Source of the DNA: Polyangiaceae bacterium
Lineage (GTDB): Bacteria > Myxococcota_A > Polyangia > Polyangiales > Polyangiaceae
Length of the DNA: 64,000 bases
NCBI GenBank assembly: GCA_016719945.1
Contig: JADJYE010000035.1
Span: forward strand, 186,001 to 250,000
Direction of reading: 5' to 3'
The position numbers and the translations under genes were made by a program. Numbering within the stretch: the stretch's first letter is position 1; every line of letters begins with the position of its first letter. The notes under the pieces were generated by a model, which had not been told where the DNA came from, made no database searches, and saw only the letters and a program-made list of their open reading frames with translations. Of the stretch, positions 34,523-44,193 are shown in pieces.

Positions 34523-36304
34523 CTATTTCGTGAGCGCGTCCAGCGCGTCGATCTCGCACGGCTCGATGGAGACGCCTTGCCTGCCGGTGAACGTGGCCTG
34601 GATCATTCGGCCGCCGCTGCGGTGGATCGCGTGCACCGAGACCATCTTGCGCATGGAGCCCTCGAGCTCGGCGAGCTGCGCGGCGTTCACGTAGTCGTAG
34701 TAGTGCACGGCGCCGAAGCACTCGCCGCGGACGACGGGCATGTTGACGTAGCGCCCAAGCTCGCTCTTGGTCTCGGTCGGCTCCGACTGCGAGGTGAAGC
34801 CGGCAAGGACGAGGCGCTTCTTCACGTCGTCCGGCGTGAGCGCGGCAATGTTCCGGTCCTTCAGGGGAACGGTCGGCCCCTTCGGGGGCGGCGCGGCCAC
34901 CCCTGTGGCCGTCGAGGTCGCTGCGTCGCTCGAGGTCGTCGCGGTCGCCGTCTTCTTGGGCTTCTTGGCCGTCGACGCGTCGTCGTCGTCCTTCGCGGCC
35001 TCGCTCGACCCTGCGGCGCCGAACATGAGGGCGCCGCCGACGGCGAGCGCGGCGGCCGCCGGCAAGCCGATCGCGAGCGCGACCCAAGCACCCCTCTTCG
35101 GCTTGGCCCGAGCGGCTGGCGGAGGAGGCAGCGCTGGTGGCGGCGCCGGATAGACCGGGCTCGCGGTGATCGACGAAGGCTGGGAGGCGTACGCTGACGG
35201 GTAGGTCGCCGAGGGCGCCACCGAATGCGCCGGCGCGCTCGGTCGCGAGGGCATCGCGTACGTCGGAGGCGCGCCGTGGCGCTGGGCCTGGAGCTGAGAG
35301 GCGGGGAGCGAGGCGGCGGCTCCGGAGATCTGCTGGCTCGGCCCCGCGCTGGGCTGAGCGCTCGGCGGGGCGGCGGAGAGCGCCTGCTCGAGGAAGGTGA
35401 GCATCTCCTTCGCCGAGCCAAATCGGCTCTCGGGCGCGAGCGCGGTCGCGCGAGCCATGATCGGAAAGAGCCTCGAGCGCTGCGCCTCGGGCGGCAACGG
35501 TGTGGGCGCGCCCAGCGAGCGATCGAGGATGAGCTGGAGGGCCGTCTCCGCGTCGTAGACGGGGCGACCGGTCAGCATCTCGCTCATCACCAGGCCCACG
35601 GCGTACAGGTCGGTGGCAGGCCCGACGAGGTCGCCGGTGAGCTGCTCGGGCGCCATGTAGCGGGGCGTCCCGAGCGTCTGGCTGGCCCCGGTGGACGAGG
35701 CGGACGTGCTCGGTGAGATTCCTCGCGAGGCCTGCACCACGCCAGCGAGGGTGCTCGACTGCCCGGGAGTCGCCATGTCCTTCGCGATGCCGAAGTCGAG
35801 CAGCTTCACGAACAGCTCTTCGCCGGGGTGCGAGGTGACGAAGATGTTGGCGGGCTTGATGTCGCGGTGAACGACGCCGAGGCTGTGCGCCTCCATCAAC
35901 GATTTGAGCAGCTGGCTCGTCACTCGCACGACCTGCGCGTCGGTCATCGCGCCGTGCTCGCGCAGGTGGTCGCCGAGGGTCAGGCCGCGTAGCAGCTCCC
36001 AGATGATGAACGGCAGGCCGCCGTCGGTGACGCCGATGTCGAGCACGCGCACCGTGTTGGGGTGCTCGAGGCGCATGGCGAGGTGGGCCTCGCGCTTGAA
36101 CCGCTCGCTCTGCCCTGGAGAGAGGCTCGCGGTCTTTGCCAGCAGCACCTTCACCGCGACCAGGCGGCCGAGCGGCTCTTGCCTCGCGCGGTACACCTGG
36201 CCGAAGCCGCCGGCGCCGAGCGTGGCCTCGATCACGTATCGGCCGGCGAGCACTGCCCCGGGCCGGAGGGAGCCCGGCGCCTGGAAGCTCGCGGGAGCGT
36301 TCAC
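34523..36304 (-). CDS. Transmembrane Ser/Thr protein kinase
   Basis: The 593-residue Hanks-type kinase has its catalytic domain at about residues 20-300: GAGGFGQVYRA, VAVKVL, HRDIKPANIF, LLDFGIAK and MAPEQL are all intact, so it should be active. A long activation segment rich in Ser/Thr follows DFG. A Pro/Ala/Ser linker leads to one transmembrane helix near residues 402-425, a short Asp/Lys/Thr linker and an extracytoplasmic domain of about 120 residues with two cysteines, probably a sensor. GTG 36304 overlaps the upstream radical SAM gene stop (GTGA), so the two are translationally coupled. Confidence 0.9.
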   Translation of the reverse strand: MNAPASFQAPGSLRPGAVLAGRYVIEATLGAGGFGQVYRARQEPLGRLVAVKVLLAKTASLSPGQSERFKREAHLAMRLEHPNTVRVLDIGVTDGGLPFIIWELLRGLTLGDHLREHGAMTDAQVVRVTSQLLKSLMEAHSLGVVHRDIKPANIFVTSHPGEELFVKLLDFGIAKDMATPGQSSTLAGVVQASRGISPSTSASSTGASQTLGTPRYMAPEQLTGDLVGPATDLYAVGLVMSEMLTGRPVYDAETALQLILDRSLGAPTPLPPEAQRSRLFPIMARATALAPESRFGSAKEMLTFLEQALSAAPPSAQPSAGPSQQISGAAASLPASQLQAQRHGAPPTYAMPSRPSAPAHSVAPSATYPSAYASQPSSITASPVYPAPPPALPPPPAARAKPKRGAWVALAIGLPAAAALAVGGALMFGAAGSSEAAKDDDDASTAKKPKKTATATTSSDAATSTATGVAAPPPKGPTVPLKDRNIAALTPDDVKKRLVLAGFTSQSEPTETKSELGRYVNMPVVRGECFGAVHYYDYVNAAQLAELEGSMRKMVSVHAIHRSGGRMIQATFTGRQGVSIEPCEIDALDALTK

Positions 36305-38040
36305 GGCGTGATCACTCGCGCGGCGGTGCGATCGAGGTCCTCCGGCTCCCAGCCGAGCTCGTCGAACCAACGGCCGCCGATCTGCCTGTTGATGGGCAGG
36401 GCCTGGTTCGCGACGCCCGAGAAGATCATGGCCTGATTGCGGCGCTCGATGTCGTCGCCGAGCGACTCGAGCGCGCGGGCGCGGTCCTTCGGGTCGGCGA
36501 TGCAGTCGGCCTCGTGGACCTCGGCGACGAAGCGCAGCGCGTCGTCGATCTTCTCGTTGTAGCGAGCTACGGCGGACCCCGGGAGCATGCCGACCTTCGC
36601 CTTTTCTTCCATCAGGCGGCGGATGGCGAGGTACCCCGTGCGCACGAGCTTCTCGCGCGGGAGCCAGCGCGTCTCGTAGTTCATGCGGTTGATGATGGAG
36701 GCGCGCTGCATGCCCCGGCGGTGCTCCTCGGCGGTCCTGAAGAAGACCTTGTAGCCGTGCGCCTCCGGGTCTTCGAAGATGTTGGACGCCGGATCGAGGA
36801 ACGGGACCATCGGACACACCATCGGGTTGACGGCCTTGCCCTTGAAGCGCTCGAGCAATCTCGCCGCGTAGTCGACGGTCTCCATCGCGCTCGCTTCGGT
36901 CTGCTCGGGCATGCCCACGAAGTACCAGACGTCGATCGAGTGCACGCCGCGCTCGAGCGCGTCCTCGATCCAGGCTTCCATCTCCTCGTTGGAGTACACG
37001 CCGCGCCCCGAGAGCTTGGCGATGCGCGGGTCGTGGCTCTCCGGCGAGAGCGTGATCGACACGCGCGCCGGGAGCTTGCCCATGCGGTCGAGCACGTCCT
37101 TCGGGGTCAGGTGGAACTGCTCGAAGCTGACGCTCTTGATCGCGGTGTCCCCGATGCGATCGAGGAACCACATCAGCCGCTCCTTGCTCTCGTTGTACGA
37201 GCCGACCGAGTAGAAGTGGTACCCCGACGCGCCAGACAGCCGCTTGAGCGTGTCGATCTCCCACTCGATCTCGTCGTCGGGCTTGCGCGCCATCGCGCGC
37301 TTCTTACCGAAGATGCGGCGGAACGCGTCGCGCGAGCCCCCGCACCAGGGGCAGTTGTACGCGCAGCCAGCGTTCTGCGTGGAGAGCACCTCGCGGATCG
37401 GCAGGCCCTTGGTCTTCGGGGCGCGCGGCTGCACCGACCAGTCGATGCCGCACGCGAAGGTGTCGGGCTTGAAGGAGAAGTCGTTCTCCACGATCTGGCC
37501 GTCCTTCTTTTTGTAGAGGAGGTTCGGCACGCCCGACAGATCGTCGCCCGACGAGAGGGCGCGCAGCAGCGCGTCGACCGGCGCGTGCGTGTCGTAGCCC
37601 TTCATGACCATGTCGATGAACGGGTAGCGGATGAGCTCGTCGGCGTAATACGTGCTCGAGATGCCCCCGAAGACGATCGGCAGGTCGGGGCGCGCCGCCT
37701 TGAGGCGCTCGGCGATGTCGAGGGCGCCCTGCACGTGGATCATCCAGTGCAGATCGATGCCCACCAGCTTCGCGTCGATCGCCGCGAACAGGGTCGACAC
37801 GTCCAGGTGGGGGTAGCGGACGAGCAGGCTCGCCAGGTTGAGCAGCTTCACGTCGTGCCCGCGGTCGCCGAGGTACCGCTGGAGCGTCTTGAACCCGACC
37901 GGAAAATATTCGTAGAGCGGCGTGATCGGCACGTCTCCGCTGGTGCCGAGGAAGGGGAAATAGATGTCCCTGCGCCCGCGGAACTCGAAGACCGCGGGAG
38001 CGTGGACGAGCAGGAGATCGGCGCGGAGCGTGGGCAGCAC
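36301..38040 (-). CDS. B12-binding-domain radical SAM protein
   Basis: The 579-residue protein has an N-terminal Rossmann-like cobalamin-binding region (GFKTLQRYLGDRGHDVKLLNLA, LPIVFGGISSTYYADE) and a radical SAM domain whose CxxxCxxC cluster motif is visible in NAGCAYNCPWCGG (Cys near 225, 229, 232). The C-terminal ~150 residues are helical and basic. This class catalyses methylations and rearrangements with SAM and cobalamin; there is no clue to the substrate. The GTGA overlap with the kinase gene downstream is unusual and hints at a joint pathway or control by phosphorylation. Confidence 0.88.
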   Translation of the reverse strand: MLPTLRADLLLVHAPAVFEFRGRRDIYFPFLGTSGDVPITPLYEYFPVGFKTLQRYLGDRGHDVKLLNLASLLVRYPHLDVSTLFAAIDAKLVGIDLHWMIHVQGALDIAERLKAARPDLPIVFGGISSTYYADELIRYPFIDMVMKGYDTHAPVDALLRALSSGDDLSGVPNLLYKKKDGQIVENDFSFKPDTFACGIDWSVQPRAPKTKGLPIREVLSTQNAGCAYNCPWCGGSRDAFRRIFGKKRAMARKPDDEIEWEIDTLKRLSGASGYHFYSVGSYNESKERLMWFLDRIGDTAIKSVSFEQFHLTPKDVLDRMGKLPARVSITLSPESHDPRIAKLSGRGVYSNEEMEAWIEDALERGVHSIDVWYFVGMPEQTEASAMETVDYAARLLERFKGKAVNPMVCPMVPFLDPASNIFEDPEAHGYKVFFRTAEEHRRGMQRASIINRMNYETRWLPREKLVRTGYLAIRRLMEEKAKVGMLPGSAVARYNEKIDDALRFVAEVHEADCIADPKDRARALESLGDDIERRNQAMIFSGVANQALPINRQIGGRWFDELGWEPEDLDRTAARVITP

Positions 38041-38135
38041 GGGTGTCAGGTACCGTAAAGGCAGGTCGGGCCCGGGCTCAACGAATGAAACGAGGCTAGA
38101 CTTCGTCGATCCCCCCTGTGGGACGAGTGATCACC

Positions 38136-39548
38136 ATGAGCGATGAGCTAGACCAAGACAAGTACGTGGACGAAGCCGTCCCGATGAAGAAGCTCCCGGC
38201 CGGTGATCCTCGGGGGCCGACGGCGGTCAGCCCGCGGGCCCAGGCCACGGTTCCTCAAGATCCGCTGCCGTTCGAGGACGACAAAGCCGCTGAGCCCGAG
38301 CCCGGGGGCGAGCCAGCCTCGTCGCGGCTGACGCGGCCGGTCAAGATCGGCCTCATCGTCGGCGCGTCGATCCTCGCTCTGATCGCGTCGGCGCTCGTCT
38401 ACGTGACGGTGCGTTTCGACGCGATCCTGCGCGACAGCATCCGCGCCCAGGCCAAGGAGCGCGGGCTCGATATGAAGTTCGAGGGCGTCGAGTCGACGGG
38501 CATCTTGCCTTGGCAGTCCGGCGAGCCGAGGGTGACGCTCAGCGGCGTGACGCTCACCAGCGAAGAGGCGCCGCACGTCGAGATCTCTCTGGATCGCGTC
38601 GTGGTGCCCCTCAAGGGCGGCTTCCCCTCCTACGAGCCAGATCTGGTCGAGGTCACGGGTGGCTCCCTGACGGCGCCCGACCTCCCCTCCATCATCGCGC
38701 TGGAGCGCTCGGCGAGGTCCGGAAAGGCCAGCAAGACCACGGCGGTGCTGCGTGACACGGAGGTCCGCATCGCGCGCATCTCGGAGAAGGCGCCCTTCAC
38801 CGTGATCGGTCGCGCCTCGCGCATCGACGTCGGTGACGGGCGCGTCGATCTCGAGGGCGTCACCCTCGAGGTGCCGGTGCCGTTCGGCGACTTCACCGTG
38901 GGACCCATCGGCGCCGAGATCGAGCGCACCGCGGACTTCACCTGGGCGCGCTTCGACTCGATGAAGTCGGCCCGGTTCGGGGTGAGCGACGACGCGATGC
39001 TCGGGAAGCTCCAGGCAGACCCGGTCGACAGCCAAGGGATCGGCAAGGAGCTCGGGCTCGATCTGCCGCCGATGAAGATCTCCGGCACCGTCGACGCGCA
39101 GCTCAACGGCTCAGAGGCGCTCAGCGGCACGTTCGACATCCTGCTCGATGGCTACGTCCCGCCGCACCCGAAGGAGCTCAGCGGCATCTTGCACGAGAAG
39201 AAGACGCGGCTCACCGGCAAGATGAAGGCGGAGGGTGACGCGCTCGTGTTCGACGACCTCGTCGTCACCTCGGGGGGCCTCAAGCTGAAAGGCAAGGGCA
39301 AGCTCGAGTGGACCGGTGGCGGCACCCTCACGCTGAGCCTCGGCGGGAGCGTCGGCTGCGCCCAGCTCGCCACGAGCGTGCTCAGCTCCAGGCTCGGCCC
39401 GCTCGCGGGAGCGCTCGGCGGGTCGGTCGCCAACGGCCACCTGAGCGGCACCGTCGGGGTGAAGATCGACGTCGCGACCAAGCTGAAGGACATCAAGAAC
39501 CTGAGCGTCTCGCCGCGCGTGTCGATCAACTGCGGTATCGGGCTCTGA
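38136..39548 (+). CDS. AsmA-like membrane-anchored protein of unknown function
   Basis: The 470-residue protein has a cytoplasmic N-terminus of about 65 residues rich in acidic and Pro residues, one transmembrane helix (IGLIVGASILALIASALVYV), then a periplasmic part of beta strands with repeated patterns such as VTLSGVTLTSEEAPHVEISL and ISGTVDAQLNGSEALSGTFD, typical of AsmA/TamB-type lipid-transport bridges or translocation modulators. The closing CGIGL carries one of two C-terminal cysteines. Homology to AsmA proper is suggested only by pattern. ATG 38136 is preferred over GTG 38118. Confidence 0.7.
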   Translation: MSDELDQDKYVDEAVPMKKLPAGDPRGPTAVSPRAQATVPQDPLPFEDDKAAEPEPGGEPASSRLTRPVKIGLIVGASILALIASALVYVTVRFDAILRDSIRAQAKERGLDMKFEGVESTGILPWQSGEPRVTLSGVTLTSEEAPHVEISLDRVVVPLKGGFPSYEPDLVEVTGGSLTAPDLPSIIALERSARSGKASKTTAVLRDTEVRIARISEKAPFTVIGRASRIDVGDGRVDLEGVTLEVPVPFGDFTVGPIGAEIERTADFTWARFDSMKSARFGVSDDAMLGKLQADPVDSQGIGKELGLDLPPMKISGTVDAQLNGSEALSGTFDILLDGYVPPHPKELSGILHEKKTRLTGKMKAEGDALVFDDLVVTSGGLKLKGKGKLEWTGGGTLTLSLGGSVGCAQLATSVLSSRLGPLAGALGGSVANGHLSGTVGVKIDVATKLKDIKNLSVSPRVSINCGIGL

Positions 39549-39599
39549 GAAGACTGATCCCCATCGCCTTTCGGGGCGAGGCTGGCTAGAGCAGACGGC

Positions 39600-40199
39600 A
39601 TGGCCAAGCCCCGCCTCGAGTTCTTCTTCGACTTCGCCTCGACGTACAGCTACCTCGCCTCGACCCAGCTCGACGCGATGGCCGAACGCGCGGGCGCCGA
39701 GATCCTCTGGCGGCCGATGGTCCTCGGGGCGGTGTTCCAGGGCGCAGGCAACGACATGCCGGCGAAGGTCGCGGCGAAGGCCCCCTACCTGCTGCGCGAT
39801 ATCGAGCGTTGGGCGAAGCACTACGGGGTGCCCTTCAAGATGTCGAGCCACTGGCCCTGTCCGACCATCGCGGCCGAGCGGCTGACTCTCGTCGCGGACG
39901 AGTCGGGCAAGGGCCCGGCGTTCGCCAAGGCCGTGTTCCGGGCGATGTGGGCCGAGGACCGCAACATCAACGACGAGGCCGAGCTCTCGAAGCTGCTCGC
40001 GGAGGTCGGCCTCGACCCGGCCGCCGCGCTCGCCCGCTCGAAGTCGCCCGAGATCAAGGAGCGGCTGCGCACGAACACGGATCTCGCGCTGTCGCGGGGC
40101 GCGTTCGGCGCGCCCGCGATGTTCGTGGGCGAGGAGCTGTTCTGGGGCAACGATCGCCTGCACTTCGTCGAGGACGCCCTCAAGCGCGCGGGCGCCTGA
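39600..40199 (+). CDS. DsbA-family / HCCA isomerase-like protein (GST kappa type)
   Basis: The 199-residue protein matches 2-hydroxychromene-2-carboxylate isomerases: N-terminal FFFDFASTYSYLAS (the family's DFxSPYSYLA site), LGAVFQGAGN, and a C-terminal GAFGAPAMFVGEELFWGNDR segment. Relatives use glutathione to isomerise aromatic carboxylates or act as thiol transferases. The catalytic Ser/Thr of the motif is present. Nothing nearby suggests naphthalene-type catabolism, so the substrate stays unknown. It converges on the methyltransferase gene. Confidence 0.87.
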   Translation: MAKPRLEFFFDFASTYSYLASTQLDAMAERAGAEILWRPMVLGAVFQGAGNDMPAKVAAKAPYLLRDIERWAKHYGVPFKMSSHWPCPTIAAERLTLVADESGKGPAFAKAVFRAMWAEDRNINDEAELSKLLAEVGLDPAAALARSKSPEIKERLRTNTDLALSRGAFGAPAMFVGEELFWGNDRLHFVEDALKRAGA

Positions 40200-40244
40200 G
40201 GCGCCGCTACCGCCGAGTCGGCCGCGCGCGCCCGGCCGCGCTCG

Positions 40245-41080
40245 TCAGCCGCCCGTGAGCGACGCGAGGTACTCGGAGTACAGCGAGGTCTTCTGCTTCG
40301 CGTCGTGGTGCTTGAGCGCTACGAGAGACAGATCGGGGCTCTGCAGCTGCCGCTCGCAGATCAGCGCGAGTCGCAGCAGCTGCTCGGGGGCCAGTCGCGC
40401 GAGGTCGAGGAAGCTCTTGGTGTAGATGGCGTCGGTCCACAACAGCTGGCCGCCGGGCATACCCTTCGGACGCTGCAGCGGGGCGAAGGTGCGCTCGGCG
40501 AGGAACAGGAAGCGGTGGAGCAAGAAGCCGTGACGCCTCATCTCGAGGTCGATCTCGGCGAACAGCGGCTCGCCCTCGTACAGCGGCACGAACTCCGCTT
40601 CGCACTGCACGACGACGCACGACTCGAGCGTCTTCTCCGCGCCGCGCAGGACGTCGAGGGTGGCGCCCTGCACGTCGATCTTGAGGAAGTCGACGCGGCC
40701 GAGCCCCTCGACGTCGTCGAGGCGGGTCGTCTTCACGGCGACCCGCTCCTTCACCGCTAGCAAGCCGGGCAGGTCGTTGAAGTGAGAGATGAGGGGAGCG
40801 TTGGGCTCGTACAGCGAGCTCGTCGCGTTCCACGCGCAGAACCGGAAGGTTCGCTCTGTGCCGTCGCCGATGAAGTAGGGGTGGTACGAGCGCCCGGGCG
40901 GCGCGCTCTGCGCGAGCTTCTCGCACTCTTCTCGGTTGGGCTCGAAGCCGACCAGCTCCGAGCCGGGGAGCGACAAGAGCGGTTCGAAGGGGACCCCTCG
41001 CCGAGATCCATCGCGCCCACGTCGCACACTCGGAGGCTGGGGCAGCTCGGGCCCAAGATCTCGGCCAGGTCTCGCTTCAC
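40245..41080 (-). CDS. FkbM-family SAM-dependent methyltransferase, frameshifted near 40995
   Basis: The FkbM-type O-methyltransferase is about 278 residues once a one-base deletion is restored. The N-terminal SAM site (VCDVGAMDLGEG) is read from ATG 41080; the rest, beginning VPFEPLLSLPGSELVGFEPN, is in another frame. A fifth G in the CCCC (reverse GGGG) at 40994-40997 would join them. The core shows VDFLKIDVQGATLDVLRGAEKTL and QCEAEFVPLY, hallmark motifs of the family. It probably methylates a sugar or polyketide hydroxyl group. The shift looks like a homopolymer sequencing error. Confidence 0.82.
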
Positions 41081-41107
41081 GGGAGGCTCCTTGGATGGGG
41101 GCTCAGG

Positions 41108-42734
41108 TCATGCGGGGGCAGCGTCGGGCTCGGTCGCGGCGACCCACGCCTCGAGCTCGGCCTCGGCTCGCTCGCCGAAGAGGATGCGGCATGCCTCGCG
41201 GAGCCCCGCGCTCCCGAGCAGATCGGCGCGGCGCACGACGAGCGCGATCTTCGAGCGCCGCCGGAGAAAATCGTCGAGCGTCTCGACCATCTCGTTCTGC
41301 GCCGCGAGCTCGATCTCGCAGCGGGAGGTACTCGGCCCACTCGATCAGCAGCTCGGCCGCGCTTCGGTCTGCGCGGATGCGGTCGAGCAGGACGAACGCG
41401 TCGAGCCCGTACCTGCGCCACAGCCGAACGGACAGCGGCTCCGACGACTGCGCCGAGGTGAGCGCGTCGAGCCCCAGGGCCTCGGCCTCGCGCAGGAAGC
41501 GGCCGTGCTCGTCTGCGCCCGGCTCGCCGTACCAGCGGCGGCGCGGCTCAGGGATGGTGACGCCGAGCCGACGGATCTCGTCGCACATCTCCTCGCCCAC
41601 GTTGAGGCAGTCGGTGAGCTTGCCTCCGAAGATGCTCACGTGAGCTCGCTCGCGGTCTACCTCGATGACGTGCTTGCGCGAGAGGGTCATCCAGTCGCCG
41701 GCGTTCGTTGCCCCGCTCACGGCGAGCGGCCGGACGCCGCAGCGCTCGGCGATGACGTCCGAGGCGTCGAGCGGCCGCGCGAGCTTGAGCCGCTTGTTGA
41801 CGTTGTCGAGGACGAAGCGCCGGTCTTCGTCGGTGACGCGCGTCGACGGATCGGTGACCGCGGTGTCGGTGGTGCCCAGACAGCTGCGCGGACCCATCGG
41901 GATGACGAAGAACGGGCGACCGTCGTCGGCGAAGAACGCGAGCACGCGGTCGTGGGGCGTGAGCCGATCGACCAGCAGGTGGATGCCCTTCGAGAAGGCG
42001 TGGCGCGTGCTGGTGGTCTGGCCCGTGAGCGCGTTGTGCGCGTCGACGTACGGGCCGGCGGCGTTGACCAGGACCTTGGCCCGCACCACGAGCTCGCGGC
42101 CGCTCCGAACGTCGCGGACGGGCACGACCCACAGGTCTGCTTCGCGGCGCCCGCCGGTCGACTCGACGTAGTTCACCGCGGCGCACCCGGCGTCGAGCGC
42201 TCGCTTGACGAACCCCCACACGAAGCGCGCGTCGTTGTCGTGGAGGTACGCGTCGGAGTATTCGAAGCCGCCGTCGCAGATCGTCTCGTCGACCAGCGGC
42301 TCCTCGGCCCTGAGCTCGCGGACGCTGAGGCGCCTCGGGCGCCGGGTGAAGAAGCCGCCGATCAGCCAGTACAGCCACGTGCCGATGACGAGCTTCCACA
42401 GGCCGTGCCGGAAGCCGCGCTCGTGGGTCGCGAGGAAGCGGATCTCGCGCACCGTCGATGGGTAGCTCTCGATCAGGTGATTGCGCGATTTGCAGAGCTT
42501 GCGCACGAGCGACAGCTCGAAGCTCTCCATGTATTTGATGCCGCCCCACGCGAGGTTGGAGGACTGCTGGCTCGTGAAGCCGGCGAAGTCGCCCCGATCG
42601 ATGAGCGCGACCTTCGCCCCGCGCGACGAGAGGCAGGCGGCGGTCACCGCGCCGTTGATCCCCGCGCCTACGACGAGCACGTCGAACGTGTCGCGTTCGA
42701 GCGCGTCGAGGCGGCTCTGCCGGAGCGACGTCAT
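41108..42734 (-). CDS. glpD: FAD-dependent glycerol-3-phosphate dehydrogenase, frameshifted near 41320
   Basis: The membrane-associated GlpD oxidises glycerol-3-phosphate to dihydroxyacetone phosphate and feeds electrons to quinone. The FAD site is clear: DVLVVGAGINGAVTAACLSSRGAKVALIDRGDF. Further marks are SSNLAWGGIKYME, AGPYVDAHN, DDGRPFFVIPM and FGGKLTDCLNVGEE. Near residue 472 the frame changes: with one base (A41320) removed, EYLP continues as REIELAAQNEMVETLDDFLRRRSKIAL, the normal GlpD C-terminal domain, to the stop at 41108, giving about 541 residues. Uncorrected, the tail would be scrambled. No glpF or glpK is nearby. Confidence 0.87.
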
Positions 42735-42844
42735 TCGCGGTTACGACGCGGTGCGCTGGCGCCGAAGCCTGGGCAAGAGGGCCGCATGACGCACCCAGTC
42801 AAACCCCTTCGCCGACGGTCGTCAATCGCGTCGCGGGCCCGAGC

Positions 42845-43507
42845 CTATCGGGGCGCGAGCCGGCGCAGCTCGCTGAGCGCCGGTCGCATCGACTCGACGA
42901 GCTGGGCGGCTTCGTCGGCGTCGAAGCTGTGAGGATCGAGCTCGACGGTGACCGTCACCAAGCCCTTCTGAAAGACCGCGACGTGGACGAACGGTGAGGC
43001 GGCGGATGGGCCGGACATCCACCCGGGCGCGTCTCTCTTGTCGTCGCGCGCGGACGACTTGCTGGGCTTGGCGATCGCGAGCAGACCGTCGTCTCCCACC
43101 CCGAGCGGCTCGAAGCGCTCGAAGCTCTGCCCGCGAAGCACGGCTATCGCGAGCTCGACCTGGCGCTCGTCGGGGCCGGCGTTCGCGAAGACCCGCAGTC
43201 TGGGCCTGCGGTCCTTTCCCGACAGGGTGGCGTAACAGGCGCCCGGGGTAAGATCCGCGTCGCGCTCCCACTCGGCGTCGAGTCGTCGGGACTCGGCTGC
43301 CTCGAGCAGCTCGACGCAGGGCGACTGCTTGAGCAGCGCCTTGGCCCCGAGGATGACGAGCGCGACCAAGGCCGCGACGGCCGCGAGGCCGAGCAGACGC
43401 CGCCGCGACCGCGCCTTGATCTCCTGGAGATCGCGGGCCGCGAGCCGCCGCTCGAGGTGCTCGAAGTCGGTGTCGAGCGGGTCGGCAGGGGGAGGGGGGG
43501 CCGCCAC
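42845..43507 (-). CDS. Membrane-anchored protein of unknown function
   Basis: The 220-residue protein has a basic N-terminal cytoplasmic part (about 40 residues, with RRLAARDLQEIKARSRRRL), one transmembrane helix (LLGLAAVAALVALVILGAKAL) and a periplasmic domain of about 155 residues with two cysteines that may pair. It is divergently arranged with the ECF sigma gene, separated by 71 bases, and could be a target or co-regulator of that sigma factor; that is inference only. No family is recognised. Confidence 0.65.
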   Translation of the reverse strand: MAAPPPPADPLDTDFEHLERRLAARDLQEIKARSRRRLLGLAAVAALVALVILGAKALLKQSPCVELLEAAESRRLDAEWERDADLTPGACYATLSGKDRRPRLRVFANAGPDERQVELAIAVLRGQSFERFEPLGVGDDGLLAIAKPSKSSARDDKRDAPGWMSGPSAASPFVHVAVFQKGLVTVTVELDPHSFDADEAAQLVESMRPALSELRRLAPR

Positions 43508-43578
43508 GGGAAGAATCTTGTTACGGTCGCGACACCTCCGGCAAGGCCGGTGACATAGAGGGGCGAGGGACCGTCAGG

Positions 43579-44193
43579 ATGGCACGACCCAACGAGGGCG
43601 AGGAGGAGCCCGGCGCGCTGCTCCGCGCCGTGGCCCAGGGAGATGCGTCCGCGTTGAGACGCTTCTACGAGGCGTGCGTCGACGCGCTGTACACGTTCGT
43701 CTTCTACCGGGTCGGCAAGGACCCGGCCCTGGCAGAGGACGTCGTGCAGGAGACCTTCCTCGCCGCGATGCAGCGGCACGGCGACTTCGACGCGGATCGG
43801 GGGACGCTGCGTGGCTGGGTGTGCCAGCTCTCTCGGAACGTCATCCGCTCGCACCTCAAGGCGCACCGCCGCCACGCGGAGATCGACATGTGGGACCGCG
43901 TAGATCACAAGCTCGTCACCGCCTTCGAGCGGATGGAGCGCGAGGCGCTCGCGGACGACGTCCTCGAGCAGCGTGAGGTGCAGGACCTCGTGCACATGGC
44001 GATGGGACACCTCGCCGATCACCACCGGCGCCTGCTCGAGCGCAAGTACCTCGAGGACGCGACGCTCGCCGATCTGTCGGTCGAGCTCGGCGTCAGCGAG
44101 GACGCCGTGAAGTCCATGCTCGCGCGAGCCCGTCGCGCGTTTCGAGAGGCGTTCCAGACCCTGGGTCGCTCGCTGTCGGAGGCGGAGTCATGA
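43579..44193 (+). CDS. ECF-type RNA polymerase sigma factor
   Basis: The 204-residue sigma-70 family factor has region 2 (FVFYRVGKDPALAEDVVQETFLAAM, with TLRGWVCQLSRNVIRSHLKAHRR) and region 4 (RRLLERKYLEDATLADLSVELGVSEDAVKSMLARARRAFREAF, the helix-turn-helix). This core resembles FecI/RpoE-like ECF proteins. The stop overlaps the next gene's ATG (ATGA), the classical arrangement for a sigma and its regulator. Here the regulator is a giant FecR-like fusion protein. Confidence 0.92.
   Translation: MARPNEGEEEPGALLRAVAQGDASALRRFYEACVDALYTFVFYRVGKDPALAEDVVQETFLAAMQRHGDFDADRGTLRGWVCQLSRNVIRSHLKAHRRHAEIDMWDRVDHKLVTAFERMEREALADDVLEQREVQDLVHMAMGHLADHHRRLLERKYLEDATLADLSVELGVSEDAVKSMLARARRAFREAFQTLGRSLSEAES

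Noticed and set aside
36305..37264. 913-residue reading of the kinase with a long N-terminal extension
   Set aside because: The extra part is an out-of-frame reading of the radical SAM gene on the same strand; GTG 36304 gives a normal kinase start.
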